Shown: positions 47,320 to 56,998, numbered from the stretch's first letter. The stretch is 64,000 bases of DNA from Streptomyces sp. Mut1 (GCF_030719295.1 NZ_CP120997.1:2356001-2420000); one strand, 5' to 3'. Made by a program: numbers and translations. The notes: generated by a model not told the origin, from the letters alone.

Positions 47320-50319
47320 ATGCGGCTCAGGCCCAGGACGCGGGCGACGGCCGTCGCCGTGGCCGTGCTCGGCGGGCTGCTCGCCGCCGGAGCCCCGCCC
47401 TCCCTCGCCGCCCCCGCGGACCCCGGTACCACCGCCGTGGCGGGCCCCGGCCGTACGCAGGGCACCACGCCGCCCGCCGTGTGGCCGCGCCCGCAGAGCA
47501 TCGAGGCCGCCGGGAAGGCGGTCGCCCTCGGCGACGCGGTCACCCTGGTCGCCGACGCGGCGGCCGACCCGTACGCCGTGGCCGCTCTGCGCGCGGTCCT
47601 GCGGGACGCGGGAGTGCGGACCGTCCACGAGGCGCTGCCGGGCGCCGGGCCGGTGATCCGGCTCGGCGGCGACGGGGCGTCCGACGCGCTGCGCGCCCTG
47701 GGCGCCGCGGACCGCGCCGATCTGCCGTCCGGCGGCTACCGGCTCGCGACGGGCCGGATCGCCGGGCGCGCCGCCGTCGCCCTGGACGGCGTCGGCGGGG
47801 ACGGGCTGTTCCACGGGGTGCAGACGCTGCGCCGGCTGATCCGGGGCGGCGAGGTCGCCGCCGTCACCGTCCGGGACTGGCCGTCCACCCCGGTGCGCGG
47901 GCTGACCGAGGGGTTCTACGGGCAGCCGTGGAGCCAGGAGGCACGGCTCGCGCAGATCGGCTTCCTGGCCCGCACCAAGCAGAACCGCTATCTGTACGCG
48001 GCGGGTGACGACCCGTACCGGCAGGCCCGCTGGCGCGACCCGTACCCGGAGGGCAGGCGGGCGGATTTCCGGGCGCTGGCCGAACGGGCGCGGGCCGCGC
48101 ATGTGACGCTCGGCTGGGCGGTGGCCCCCGGGCAGTCCATGTGCCTGTCCTCGGACGGGGACCTGAAGGCGCTGAACCGGAAGATCGAGGCGATGTGGGA
48201 CCTGGGGGTGCGGGTCTTCCAGGTGCAGTTCCAGGACGTCAGCTACAGCGAGTGGCACTGCTCGGCCGACGCGGACACCTTCGGCAGCGGCCCCGAGGCG
48301 GCGGCGGAGGCACAGGCCCGCGTCGTGAACGGCGTGGCGCGGCATCTGGCGGGGCGCCACCCGGGCGCGGAGCCGCTGTCGGTGATGCCGACGGAGTTCT
48401 ACCAGGACGGCGCCACGGAGTACCGCACGGCGCTTGCCGCACGGCTGGCGGACGACGTGCAGGTCGCCTGGACGGGCGTCGGGGTCGTGCCGAGAACCAT
48501 CACGGGCGGCGAACTGGCCGGGGCGCGGGCCGCGTTCCGCCATCCGCTGGTGACCATGGACAACTACCCGGTCAACGACTACGCGCAGGACCGGATCTTC
48601 CTCGGCCCGTACACCGGGCGGGACCCGGCGGTCGCGGCCGGCTCGGCGGCGCTGCTGGCCAACGCCATGGAGCAGCCGTCCGCCTCCCGCATCCCGCTGT
48701 TCACCTCGGCCGACTTCGCGTGGAACCCGAAGGCGTACCGGGCCGAGGAGTCCTGGCAGGCCGCCATCGACGACCTCGCGGGCGGGGACAGTGGCAGCGG
48801 GAAGGCGCTGCGCGCGCTGGCGGGCAACAGCGCGGGCTCGGTGCTGGGCGGCACCGAGTCGGCGTATCTGCGGCCGCTGATCAGCGCGTTCTGGAAGGCG
48901 TACGCGGGCGCCGACGCGAAGGCCCTGGACCGGGCGGCGGACCGGCTGCGGGACGCGTTCACCGTGATGCGCGAGGCCCCGGGTGAGCTGGCGGCGACGG
49001 CCGGCGGGCGGCTGGGCGAGGAAGTGCGGCCCTGGACCGCGCAGTTGTCCCGCTACGGCCGGGCCGGTGAGCTGGCCGTCGATCAGCTCCGGGCCCAGGC
49101 GCGCGGGGACGGTGCGGCCGCCTGGCAGGCTTCGCTGGCGCTGGAGCCGGTGCGGGGGGCCATCGCGGCGGACGGGGCGACGGTCGGTGAGGGCGTGCTC
49201 GGCCCGTTCCTGGACCGGACGCGCGAGGAGGCGGCCTCCTGGACCGGCACGGACCGGGCGGGCGGCAAGGTGACCGAGGCCCCGGGCGGCTACACGGTGC
49301 GCCTGGACCGGGCCAGGGAGCTGGAGGCCGTCACCGCGACGACCCTGCCGGGCGCCGGGAACTCGGGCGCCACGCTCCAGGCCCATGTGCCGGGCGAGGG
49401 CTGGCACGCGCTCGGCCCGCTGTCGGAGAGCGGCTGGACCCAGGCGGCGGGCCAGGGGCTGCGGGCCGACGCGGTCCGGATCAGCCGGCCGGCCGCCACC
49501 CCCGTGGTCGCCGGGGAGCCGCCCCTGATCATCCCGCCCCTGGCGGTCGCGTCCGCCGGTGCGGGGACGGCCCCGGACGTGCGGTCGCTGGTTCCGTGGT
49601 TCGGTGACGAGCCCGCCGCCCGGCTCGACCTCGCACGCGGCGAGACGGACGCGGTGATCGGCGGCGGGCCGCAGGAGGTGCGGGCCCGGCTGTCCGGCCG
49701 CCGCCCGGCCGAGGTGCGGGGCAGGCTGACCGCGAAGGCCCCCGAGGGCATCGAGGTCCGGGTGCCGAAGCGGACGACCGTGCCGCGCGGGACCCGGACC
49801 GAGGTCCCGGTGGAGATCGAGGTGCCGGCGGACACCCCGGCGGGCGAGTACGAGGTGCCGTTCAGCTTCGGCGGTGAGCGGACCACCCTGACCGTCCGGG
49901 CCTACCCGCGCACCGCCGGACCCGACCTGCTGCGCGGGGCCGCCGCCTCCGCCTCGGGCGAGGAGACCGCGGACTTCCCGGCGTCCGCCGCCTCGGACGG
50001 CGACCCGGAGACCCGCTGGTCCTCACCGCCCGATGACGCGGCCTGGTGGCAGGCGGAACTGCCCGCCCCGGTCCGGCTCGGCCGGGTGGTGCTCGACTGG
50101 CAGGACGCGTACGCCGCGCGCTACCGCGTCCAGGTCTCGTCCGACGGCCGCACCTGGCGCACCGCGGCGACCGTCCGGGAGGGCGCGGGCGGGCAGGAGT
50201 CGGTGCGGATGGACGCGAAGGACACGCGCTTCATCCGTGTCCAGGGCGACGCACGGGCCACCGAGTACGGCTACTCGCTCTGGTCCGTACGGGCGTACGC
50301 GGTGGCCGGGCACGGCTGA
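47320..50319 (+). CDS. Secreted GH84-like beta-N-acetylglucosaminidase with F5/8-type C module
   Basis: The 999-residue secreted enzyme has a signal peptide (1-31), an N-terminal GH20b-like domain (about 52-165) and a GH84 barrel (about 185-470; LTEGFYGQPWSQEAR is the family start). A helical region follows to ~620, then an NPCBM/NEW3-like beta domain (about 780-865) and an F5/8 type C carbohydrate-binding module (about 880-999). GH84 enzymes use two adjacent aspartates; here the site reads F-Q305-D306-V, so the first, substrate-polarising Asp is Gln. The enzyme may hydrolyse N-acetylhexosamine-containing glycans. AGGGGAG precedes the ATG. Single gene, divergent from malQ. Confidence 0.85.
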   Translation: MRLRPRTRATAVAVAVLGGLLAAGAPPSLAAPADPGTTAVAGPGRTQGTTPPAVWPRPQSIEAAGKAVALGDAVTLVADAAADPYAVAALRAVLRDAGVRTVHEALPGAGPVIRLGGDGASDALRALGAADRADLPSGGYRLATGRIAGRAAVALDGVGGDGLFHGVQTLRRLIRGGEVAAVTVRDWPSTPVRGLTEGFYGQPWSQEARLAQIGFLARTKQNRYLYAAGDDPYRQARWRDPYPEGRRADFRALAERARAAHVTLGWAVAPGQSMCLSSDGDLKALNRKIEAMWDLGVRVFQVQFQDVSYSEWHCSADADTFGSGPEAAAEAQARVVNGVARHLAGRHPGAEPLSVMPTEFYQDGATEYRTALAARLADDVQVAWTGVGVVPRTITGGELAGARAAFRHPLVTMDNYPVNDYAQDRIFLGPYTGRDPAVAAGSAALLANAMEQPSASRIPLFTSADFAWNPKAYRAEESWQAAIDDLAGGDSGSGKALRALAGNSAGSVLGGTESAYLRPLISAFWKAYAGADAKALDRAADRLRDAFTVMREAPGELAATAGGRLGEEVRPWTAQLSRYGRAGELAVDQLRAQARGDGAAAWQASLALEPVRGAIAADGATVGEGVLGPFLDRTREEAASWTGTDRAGGKVTEAPGGYTVRLDRARELEAVTATTLPGAGNSGATLQAHVPGEGWHALGPLSESGWTQAAGQGLRADAVRISRPAATPVVAGEPPLIIPPLAVASAGAGTAPDVRSLVPWFGDEPAARLDLARGETDAVIGGGPQEVRARLSGRRPAEVRGRLTAKAPEGIEVRVPKRTTVPRGTRTEVPVEIEVPADTPAGEYEVPFSFGGERTTLTVRAYPRTAGPDLLRGAAASASGEETADFPASAASDGDPETRWSSPPDDAAWWQAELPAPVRLGRVVLDWQDAYAARYRVQVSSDGRTWRTAATVREGAGGQESVRMDAKDTRFIRVQGDARATEYGYSLWSVRAYAVAGHG

Positions 50320-50345
50320 CCGGGCCCCGTCGCCGGCCGGTGACA

Positions 50346-50368
50346 GGGCCCGAAGACGACGCGGGCCC
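50346..50368. terminator. Hairpin between GH84 and HNH genes
   Basis: A 7-bp stem (GGGCCCG/CGGGCCC) with a 9-base loop lies between two convergent stops; it may serve either gene. Confidence 0.4.
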
Positions 50369-50374
50369 GGGTTC

Positions 50375-50911
50375 TCAGGCTGAGATGCCGTCGATCCGGG
50401 CCATCGCGTCGTCCGCGCCGAAGGGTTGCAGGTAGGGCAGCCAGCGCGGGTCGCGATGCCCGGTGCCGATGATCCGCCAGGCGAGCCCGGTGGGCGGGGC
50501 GGGCTGCTGGTGCAGCCGCCAGCCGAGCTCGGGCAGATGGCGGTCGGCCTTGACGTGGTTGCAGCGGCGGCAGGCCGCCACCACGTTGTCCCAGGCGTGC
50601 TGTCCGCCGCGGCTGCGCGGAATGACGTGGTCGACGCTGGTCGCGGCGGCGCCGCAGTACATGCAGCGCCCTCCGTCCCTGGCGAACAGCGCCCGCCGGG
50701 TCAGCGGCACCGGCCCCCGGTAGGGGACGCGGACGAACCGTTTGAGACGGACGACGCTGGGGGCCGGGACGGCACGGGTGGCGCTGTGCATGAAGGCGCC
50801 GGATTCCTCCAGGCAGATGGCCTTGTTCTCCAGGACGAGAACGAGCGCGCGGCGGAGCGGTACGACGCCGAGCGGCTCGTACGACGCGTTGAGAACCAGG
50901 ACATGCGGCAC
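50375..50911 (-). CDS. HNH endonuclease
   Basis: The 178-residue protein has a C-terminal HNH nuclease fold: C-x2-C (CMYCGAAATSVDHVIPRSRGG) with the DH pair, N in the WDN segment and a second C-x2-C (CRRCNHVKADR). These bind zinc and a catalytic metal. The N-terminal part (MPHVLVLNASYEPLGVVPLRRA) is typical of free-standing actinobacterial HNH proteins. The GTG at 50911 follows AAGGAGG at 8 bases; the open frame extends upstream only without signals. There is no intron or restriction context; the role, perhaps DNA repair, is unknown. Confidence 0.88.
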   Translation of the reverse strand: MPHVLVLNASYEPLGVVPLRRALVLVLENKAICLEESGAFMHSATRAVPAPSVVRLKRFVRVPYRGPVPLTRRALFARDGGRCMYCGAAATSVDHVIPRSRGGQHAWDNVVAACRRCNHVKADRHLPELGWRLHQQPAPPTGLAWRIIGTGHRDPRWLPYLQPFGADDAMARIDGISA

Positions 50912-51279
50912 GGGTGATGCCTCCTTGTACGCCGGCGGCGCGTGGCTCGCGCCGGGACGATCCGATCTCAGTTTCCCCTCCTGCCTGGTCGAAGCGCCAC
51001 CACGTACGGGCAACGGGCCGGAAGGTTTTTCGTCCGCACGGGGGCCCCGGGCCGTGCGGACACCCCGGAACAGGCGCTTGTGACGCCGTTCGCCGCCCCT
51101 CCCGCGCCCGGTGTGCGCTTCGCCACACGCACCGCTTCCGACCGGTTTCCTTATGCGTTCCGTATCCCCGGGTGAGTCGTGTCTCTCCCCCCGGTCACGG
51201 CAACGGAGCACGGACGATGCCCCGTTAGTGTGGTCGTTCAGCGCTCCCCCGCTCAGCGCTCCCCCCTGGAGGTCTCACC
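50912..51279. other. Divergent intergenic region HNH / MscS
   Basis: The 368 bases hold no supported gene. Just before the mscS ribosome site is a 13-base direct repeat, TCAGCGCTCCCCC, at 51238-51250 and 51253-51265 (15-base period). No promoter could be assigned. Confidence 0.4.
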
Positions 51280-52335
51280 GTGTCCCTGTCCGCCCTGTTG
51301 GCCGCAGCCCCGTCACCGGAGCCCGGAGGCTCGCTGGACGAAGCCGCCAAGCAGGCGGGCAACGCCGCGGGCTGGGTGGAGGAGAACTGGTCCACCTGGC
51401 TGAACACCGGACTGCGGATCATCCTCATCGCGGCCGTCGCGGTCGTGCTGCGCCATCTGGTCCGCCGCGCCCTGAGCAAGTTCATAGAACGGATGAACCG
51501 CAGCGCCCAGGCGGTCCAGGCCACCGCGCTCGGCAGCCTGCTGGTCAACGCGGAGCGCCGCCGCCAGCGCTCGGAGGCGATCGGCTCGGTACTCCGTTCG
51601 GTGGCCTCGTTCCTGATCCTGGGCACCGCGGCGCTGATGATCCTCGGCGCCTTCCAGATCAACCTGGCCCCGCTGCTCGCCTCCGCCGGGGTCGCCGGCG
51701 TCGCGCTCGGTTTCGGCGCCCGCAACCTGGTCACCGACTTCCTGTCCGGGGTCTTCATGATCCTGGAGGACCAGTACGGCGTCGGCGACACGATCGACGC
51801 GGGCGTGGCCTCCGGCGAGGTCGTCGAGGTCGGCCTGCGCGTCACCAAGCTGCGCGGCGAGAACGGCGCGATCTGGTACGTACGCAACGGCGAGGTCAAG
51901 CGGATCGGCAACCTCAGCCAGGGCTGGTCCACGGCCAATGTCGACGTGCAGGTGCGGCCCACGGAGGACCTGGAGCGGATCCGTGCGGTGATCACCGAGG
52001 CCGCCCAGGAGATGGCCAAGGAGGACCCGTGGACCGAGCGCCTGTGGGGCCCGGTGGAGATCCTCGGCCTGGACACCGTGCTGCTGGAGTCGATGACGGT
52101 CCGGGTGAGCGCCAAGACGATGCCGGGGCAGGCCGTGGGCGTGGAGCGCGAGCTGCGCTGGCGCATCAAGAGGGCCCTGGACGAGGCGGGCATCACCATG
52201 GTGGCCGCCGCCCCGGACGAGGACGCGGCCGGCGATCCCACGGCCGGGATGGCCGCCCCCTCGGCGTACGCGTCGGCCACCTCGCCGCAGTCGCTCGCGG
52301 CCACCCCGATCCCGCCGCCGAACATCGCGAAGTGA
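51280..52335 (+). CDS. Small-conductance mechanosensitive channel (MscS family)
   Basis: The 351-residue membrane channel has helices at about 43-60, 110-130 and the pore helix (about 132-155: LLASAGVAGVALGFGARNLVTDFLSG), followed by the beta domain (LEDQYGVGDTID) and a C-terminal alpha/beta domain. A low-complexity tail ends it. It opens on membrane tension to release solutes on osmotic downshift. The GTG start at 51280 lies 7 bases after GGAGG. The N-terminal segment is short and acidic. Monocistronic with its own terminator. Confidence 0.9.
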   Translation: MSLSALLAAAPSPEPGGSLDEAAKQAGNAAGWVEENWSTWLNTGLRIILIAAVAVVLRHLVRRALSKFIERMNRSAQAVQATALGSLLVNAERRRQRSEAIGSVLRSVASFLILGTAALMILGAFQINLAPLLASAGVAGVALGFGARNLVTDFLSGVFMILEDQYGVGDTIDAGVASGEVVEVGLRVTKLRGENGAIWYVRNGEVKRIGNLSQGWSTANVDVQVRPTEDLERIRAVITEAAQEMAKEDPWTERLWGPVEILGLDTVLLESMTVRVSAKTMPGQAVGVERELRWRIKRALDEAGITMVAAAPDEDAAGDPTAGMAAPSAYASATSPQSLAATPIPPPNIAK

Positions 52336-52341
52336 CACTCC

Positions 52342-52371
52342 CCGGCCGGGGCCCGCACGGGTCCCGGCCGG
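52342..52371 (+). terminator. Terminator of the mscS gene
   Basis: A 9-bp stem (CCGGCCGGG / CCCGGCCGG) with a 12-base loop follows the stop at once. Confidence 0.55.
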
Positions 52372-52462
52372 TTCCGTCTCCGCTCAGGTAACGCTTTGGT
52401 TGCCACCGGGGTGCCGCCCATTGACGCCCCGGTGGCGGGCGCCCTACGGTCCTCTCACCGAA

Positions 52463-52477
52463 TAGGAAACTTTCCTA
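52463..52477. promoter_or_regulatory. CsnR operator in front of the csn operon
   Basis: TAGGAAACTTTCCTA is a perfect 15-base palindrome around C52470, 23 bases before the csnR start. It matches the AGGAAA...TTTCCT operator known for the ROK repressor CsnR of chitosanase and csn genes. AT-rich, it stands out strongly from its surroundings. Confidence 0.8.
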
Positions 52478-52500
52478 ACAGAGGGCAGGTGGCAGAGATC

Positions 52501-53730
52501 ATGGCCGGAACCACGCCGGGCACCCCCCGCGTTCTGCGCGCCATGAACGACCGGGCCGCCCTCGATCTGCTGCTGGAGCACGGCCCCCTCTCGCGGACCA
52601 GGATCGGGAAGCTCACCGGCCTCTCCAAGCCCACCGCCTCCCAGCTCCTGGCCCGCCTCGAAGCCGCCGGGCTCGTCGTCGCCACCGGGACCGCCGCCGG
52701 GCGCCCCGGACCCAACGCCCAGCTGTACGCCGTCAACGCCTCGGCCGCCCATGTGGCCGGGCTCGACGTGAACGCCCACCGGATCGTCGCCGCCGTCGCC
52801 GACGTGACCGGCGAGACGGTGGGCAGGTTCGAGCTGCGCACCCCCGGGCGGCGCGCCGACAGCGTCGTGCGGCAGGTGACCGGGGCGCTGGACGGGGCGG
52901 TCAAGGACGCCGGACTGACCCGGTCCGACGTGCACCGGGTGGTCATCGGCACCCCCGGCGCCTTCGACCCGGGCACGGGCCGGCTGCGCTACGCCTCGCA
53001 CCTGCCCGGCTGGCACTCCCCCACCCTGCTGGACGAGCTGGCGGCCGTGCTGCCGATGCCGGTGGAGTACGAGAACGACGTGAACCTCGTCGCGGTGGCC
53101 GAACAGCGGCTCGGCGCGGCCCGGGGCCACGACGACTTCGTCCTGCTGTGGAACGAGGAGGGGCTGGGCGCCGCACTCGTCATCAACGGCCGGCTGCACC
53201 GCGGCTTCACCGGGGGCGCCGGCGAGGTCGGCTTCCTGCCGGTGCCGGGGGCGCCGCTGGTCCGCCAGGTCACCAAGGCCAACGCGGGCGGCTTCCAGGA
53301 GCTGGCCGGCGCCCAGGTGCTCGCCCGGCTGGCCCGGGAACTCGGCATCGAGGACGAGGCGGTGCGCGGCAGTGGCACCCATCACGAGATCGCCGCCGTA
53401 CTGGTCGGCCGGGCCGCCGGGGCCGTGGCGGACGGCGAGGAGGAGGGCGGGCCGCACGGCCGGCTGCTCGACCTGTTCGCCACCGGCCTGGCGACCGGTC
53501 TCGCCTCCATGGTCGCCGTGCTCGACCCGGAGATCGTGGTCCTGTCCGGCGAGCTGTTCTCGGCCGGCGCCGAGCCGCTGCGCGCCCGGGTCGCCGCGGA
53601 GCTGGCCCAGCTCGCGGCGTCCAGGCCCCGGCTGATCGCCGGTGACGTCACCGACCGGCCCGTTCTGCGCGGCGCGCTGGAGAGCGCGCTCGCCACCACC
53701 CGCGACGAAGTGTTCGACACCTCGCGCTGA
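52501..53730 (+). CDS. csnR: ROK family repressor CsnR
   Basis: The 409-residue protein has an N-terminal winged HTH (ALDLLLEHGPLSRTRIGKLTGLSKPTASQLLARLEAAG) and a ROK sugar-binding domain. The ROK kinase catalytic sequence is not retained as in true kinases, and the zinc-binding CxCGxxGC motif is absent. It heads the csn operon and has a palindromic operator 23 bases in front, so it is very likely the autoregulated repressor that responds to chitosan oligosaccharides. The ATG at 52501 gives MAGTTPGTPRVLRAMNDRAALD; the frame is open upstream to 52396, but that would run over the operator. Confidence 0.88.
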   Translation: MAGTTPGTPRVLRAMNDRAALDLLLEHGPLSRTRIGKLTGLSKPTASQLLARLEAAGLVVATGTAAGRPGPNAQLYAVNASAAHVAGLDVNAHRIVAAVADVTGETVGRFELRTPGRRADSVVRQVTGALDGAVKDAGLTRSDVHRVVIGTPGAFDPGTGRLRYASHLPGWHSPTLLDELAAVLPMPVEYENDVNLVAVAEQRLGAARGHDDFVLLWNEEGLGAALVINGRLHRGFTGGAGEVGFLPVPGAPLVRQVTKANAGGFQELAGAQVLARLARELGIEDEAVRGSGTHHEIAAVLVGRAAGAVADGEEEGGPHGRLLDLFATGLATGLASMVAVLDPEIVVLSGELFSAGAEPLRARVAAELAQLAASRPRLIAGDVTDRPVLRGALESALATTRDEVFDTSR

Positions 53731-53801
53731 CCCCTCACGCCCCCCGCTTCCCCGTACACGTTCCGTCCTTCCTGCCCACCCCTTCACCGGGAGACACCAC
53801 C

Positions 53802-55139
53802 ATGTCCGGAAACCGCCGGAAGCCGGCCGCCGCACTCGCCGCGACCGCCGCGATAGCCCTGTTCGCCTCCGCCTGTACCGGGCAGAGCAGCTCCGGTGCC
53901 AGCGATGACGCGTCCAAGGACACGACCATCACCTTCTGGCACGGCTGGAGCGCGCCGGGCGAGGTGAAGGGGATCGAGGCGACGATCGCCGCCTTCGAGA
54001 AGGCGCACCCCAACATCCATGTGAAGGTCGTCGGCAACATGACCGACGACAAGATCAACCAGGCGCTGCGCGCCGGTGGTTCCAAGGCGCCGGACGTGGT
54101 GTCCTCGTTCACCACGAACAACGTGGGCAAGTTCTGCTCCTCGAAGGCGTTCGTGGACCTCAACCCGTTCCTGAAGAAGGACGGCATCGACCCGGACACC
54201 ACCTTCCCGAAGGCGATGAACGAGTACACCCAGTTCGACGGGGTGCGCTGCACGGTGCCGCTGCTGGGTGACGCGTACGGGCTGTACTACAACAAGGACG
54301 CGTTCGAGGCGGCCGGCATCGCGAACCCGCCGAAGACCTGGTCGGAGTTCGCGGCCGACGCGAAGAAGCTGACGAAGGCCAAGGGCGACTCGTACGAGCA
54401 GCTGGGCTTCATGCCGAACTACCACGGCTACGAGTCCACCACCGAGCACTACCTCGGCGGCTGGAATCCGGCCTACTTCGACGCGGACGGCAAGTCGAAC
54501 ATCGCCAAGGACCCGGCGTTCGCCTCGATGCTGACGAACCAGAAGAAGCTGGTCGACTCGCTCGGCGGCTACGAGAAGCTGGAGAAGTTCCGGACCGGCT
54601 TCGGTGACGAGTGGGGCGCCAAGCACCCCTTCCACACCGGCCAGGTGGCCATGCAGCTGGACGGCGAGTGGCGGCTCGGCATGGCCGAGGAGACCAAGCC
54701 GAAGTTCGAGATCGGCGTGGCCCCGATGCCCGTCGCCGACGACGAGGCCGACACCTACGGCAAGGGCTATCTGACCGGCACCATCGCCGGGATCGCGGCG
54801 ACGTCCGGCAAGCAGAACGCCGCGTGGGAGCTGGTGAAGTTCATGACGACCGACACCGACGCGGTGGTGGACTTCGCCAATGCGATCAACAACGTGCCCT
54901 CCACGCTGGAGGCGCTGAAGTCGCCGAGGCTGAAGTACGACCCGCGCTTCAAGACCTTCCTGGACATCGCGGCGAACCCGAAGTCCACGACCACCCCGCC
55001 CTCGGTGAACGGCGGCGCGTACCTGGTCTCCCTCCAGAACCTCGGCTTCGACGTCGAGAAGGGCAAGCAGAAGGACATCGCGGCCGGCCTGGAGAAGACC
55101 GCGAAGGAAATCGACGCGGCGATCGCCCAGGCGAAGTAG
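53802..55139 (+). CDS. csnE: Sugar-binding lipoprotein of the chitosan-oligosaccharide transporter
   Basis: The 445-residue extracellular solute-binding protein (family 1) has a lipoprotein signal ending ASAC (C25) and the family pattern TTITFWHGWSAPGEVKGIEATI with GGSKAPDVVSSF. It binds oligosaccharides outside the membrane and delivers them to CsnF/CsnG. GGGAG precedes the ATG. The gene is 71 bases after csnR and 10 before csnF. Family and position match the S. coelicolor csn cluster, which imports glucosamine oligosaccharides. Confidence 0.88.
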   Translation: MSGNRRKPAAALAATAAIALFASACTGQSSSGASDDASKDTTITFWHGWSAPGEVKGIEATIAAFEKAHPNIHVKVVGNMTDDKINQALRAGGSKAPDVVSSFTTNNVGKFCSSKAFVDLNPFLKKDGIDPDTTFPKAMNEYTQFDGVRCTVPLLGDAYGLYYNKDAFEAAGIANPPKTWSEFAADAKKLTKAKGDSYEQLGFMPNYHGYESTTEHYLGGWNPAYFDADGKSNIAKDPAFASMLTNQKKLVDSLGGYEKLEKFRTGFGDEWGAKHPFHTGQVAMQLDGEWRLGMAEETKPKFEIGVAPMPVADDEADTYGKGYLTGTIAGIAATSGKQNAAWELVKFMTTDTDAVVDFANAINNVPSTLEALKSPRLKYDPRFKTFLDIAANPKSTTTPPSVNGGAYLVSLQNLGFDVEKGKQKDIAAGLEKTAKEIDAAIAQAK

Positions 55140-55149
55140 AGCCGCCACG

Positions 55150-56091
55150 ATGAGCACGTACACACTCCGTTCGAAGCGCCGCAGGTCGGCGCTTCGGACG
55201 GCGGCCTTCATGTCGCCGTGGCTGATCGGGTTCTGCGTCTTCTTCGCCTACCCGCTGATCTCCACGCTCTACTTCTCCTTCACCAGCTACGACGGGTTCG
55301 CCGCCCCCGAGTTCAGCGGCCTGAAGAACTGGTCGTTCGTCTTCAACGACTACCCGCTGTTCTGGCCGGCGCTGCGCAACACGCTGTGGCTGGTCGTGGT
55401 CATGGTCGCCTGCCGGGTGGTCTTCGGGCTCGGTGTCGGGCTGCTGATCACCAAGATCAAGACGGGCACGGGGGTCTTCCGGACGCTGTTCTACCTGCCG
55501 TACCTGGCGCCTCCGGTCGCCGCCACGCTGGGCTTCGTCTTCCTGCTCAACCCCGGCACCGGGCCGGTCAACTCGATCCTCGGTGACCTCGGGATGGGGA
55601 CCCCGGGCTGGTTCACCGACGCGACCTGGTCCAAGCCGGCGCTGACCGCCCTCGCGGTGTGGGGGGTGGGCGACCTGATGGTGATCTTCATGGCCGCGCT
55701 GCTCGACGTACCCAAGGAGCAGTACGAGGCGGCGGAGCTGGACGGGGCGACCGCATACCACCGGTTCCGCTACGTCACGCTGCCGAACATCTCGCCGATC
55801 ATCATGTTCGCCGTGGTCACCGGCATCATCCAGACGATGCAGTACTACACCCAGCCCCTGGTGGCCGGGAAGGTCGCGTCGGGTGTGATGGGCGGCTCGG
55901 GCCAGCAGTTCGAACCGGGCTATCCCGACAAATCGACACTCACGCTTCCGCAGCTCGTCTACAACCTCGGTTTCCAGCGCTTCGACTACGGCTCCGCCTG
56001 TGTGGTCGCGCTCGTTCTCTTCGTCCTCGCCATGGCGTTCACCGCACTGCTGATGCGGCGCCGCAGCGGACTGATCCAGGCAGGTGAGTGA
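55150..56091 (+). CDS. csnF: ABC transporter permease CsnF
   Basis: The 313-residue permease has six membrane helices and the EAA loop (QYEAAELDGATAYHRFRYVTLP) that docks the ATPase. It is of the MalF/UgpA type and pairs with CsnG. There is no ATPase gene in the operon; the shared MsiK ATPase is the known partner of such streptomycete transporters. It starts 10 bases after csnE and overlaps csnG by 8 bases. Confidence 0.88.
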   Translation: MSTYTLRSKRRRSALRTAAFMSPWLIGFCVFFAYPLISTLYFSFTSYDGFAAPEFSGLKNWSFVFNDYPLFWPALRNTLWLVVVMVACRVVFGLGVGLLITKIKTGTGVFRTLFYLPYLAPPVAATLGFVFLLNPGTGPVNSILGDLGMGTPGWFTDATWSKPALTALAVWGVGDLMVIFMAALLDVPKEQYEAAELDGATAYHRFRYVTLPNISPIIMFAVVTGIIQTMQYYTQPLVAGKVASGVMGGSGQQFEPGYPDKSTLTLPQLVYNLGFQRFDYGSACVVALVLFVLAMAFTALLMRRRSGLIQAGE

Positions 56092-56995
56092 CGTGGCGCA
56101 GGTTCTCGACATCCCGAAGACCGCGGGCCCGGCGAACGACCCCGACACCCCGGCCCGGCGTGTCGCACGCCGCAAGGCGCTGCTGCACTGGATCGCCGTG
56201 CACGCGCTCGGCGTGGCGGCCGCCCTCTTCTTCGTGCTGCCGTTCGTCTTCCTCCTGCTCACCTCACTGATGAGCGACCAGCAGGCACTCACCCGTGACC
56301 TGTGGCCGCACCCCTTCGAGTGGGCCAACTACAAGAAGGTGTTCGACACCCCGGGCTTTCTGACCTGGTGGAGGAACACCCTGCTGTACGCGGGCGCGGG
56401 CACCGTCCTGACGGTGGTCTCCTCGCTGCCGGTGGCGTACGCGCTCGCCAAGTTCCGCTTCCGCGGGCGGCGTCTGTCGCTGATGCTCGTCATCTCGATG
56501 ATGATGCTGCCGCCGCAGGTCGTGGTCATCCCGATGTACCTGTTCTGGGCCAAGCAGCTGGACCTGTCCGGCACGCTGTGGCCGCTGATCATCCCGATGG
56601 CCTTCGGTGACGCGTTCTCCATCTTCCTGCTGCGGCAGTTCCTGCTGACCATCCCCGACGAGTACCTCGACGCGGCGAAGGTCGACGGCTGCGGCGAACT
56701 GCGCACCCTGCTGCGCGTCGTGGTGCCGATGGCCAAGCCGGGCATCGCCGCGGTCGCCCTCTTCCAGTTCTTCTACGCCTGGAACGACTACTTCGGCCCG
56801 CAGATCTACGCCTCCGAGAACCCGGCGGCCTGGACCCTGAGTTACGGACTGGAGTCCTTCAAGGGCGCACACCACACCGACTGGAACCTGACCATGGCCG
56901 CGACCGTTCTGGTCATGGCCCCTGTGATCGTCGTCTTCTTCTTCGCACAGAAGGCCTTTGTCGAGGGCGTCACACTGACCGGAGTAAAGGGCTGA
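56084..56995 (+). CDS. csnG: ABC transporter permease CsnG
   Basis: The 303-residue second permease is of the MalG/UgpE type with six helices and EAA loop (DEYLDAAKVDGCGELRTLLRVVVPMAKPGI). Its GTG start overlaps the csnF stop by 8 bases; a second GTG at 56093 is possible and would shorten it by three residues. It forms the channel with CsnF. Confidence 0.87.
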   Translation: MSDVAQVLDIPKTAGPANDPDTPARRVARRKALLHWIAVHALGVAAALFFVLPFVFLLLTSLMSDQQALTRDLWPHPFEWANYKKVFDTPGFLTWWRNTLLYAGAGTVLTVVSSLPVAYALAKFRFRGRRLSLMLVISMMMLPPQVVVIPMYLFWAKQLDLSGTLWPLIIPMAFGDAFSIFLLRQFLLTIPDEYLDAAKVDGCGELRTLLRVVVPMAKPGIAAVALFQFFYAWNDYFGPQIYASENPAAWTLSYGLESFKGAHHTDWNLTMAATVLVMAPVIVVFFFAQKAFVEGVTLTGVKG

Positions 56996-56998
56996 TTC

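Noticed and set aside
51238..51265. Operator formed by the 13-base direct repeat before the mscS start
   Set aside because: The repeat abuts the ribosome site and is likely a small slippage duplication; no regulator or known consensus matches.
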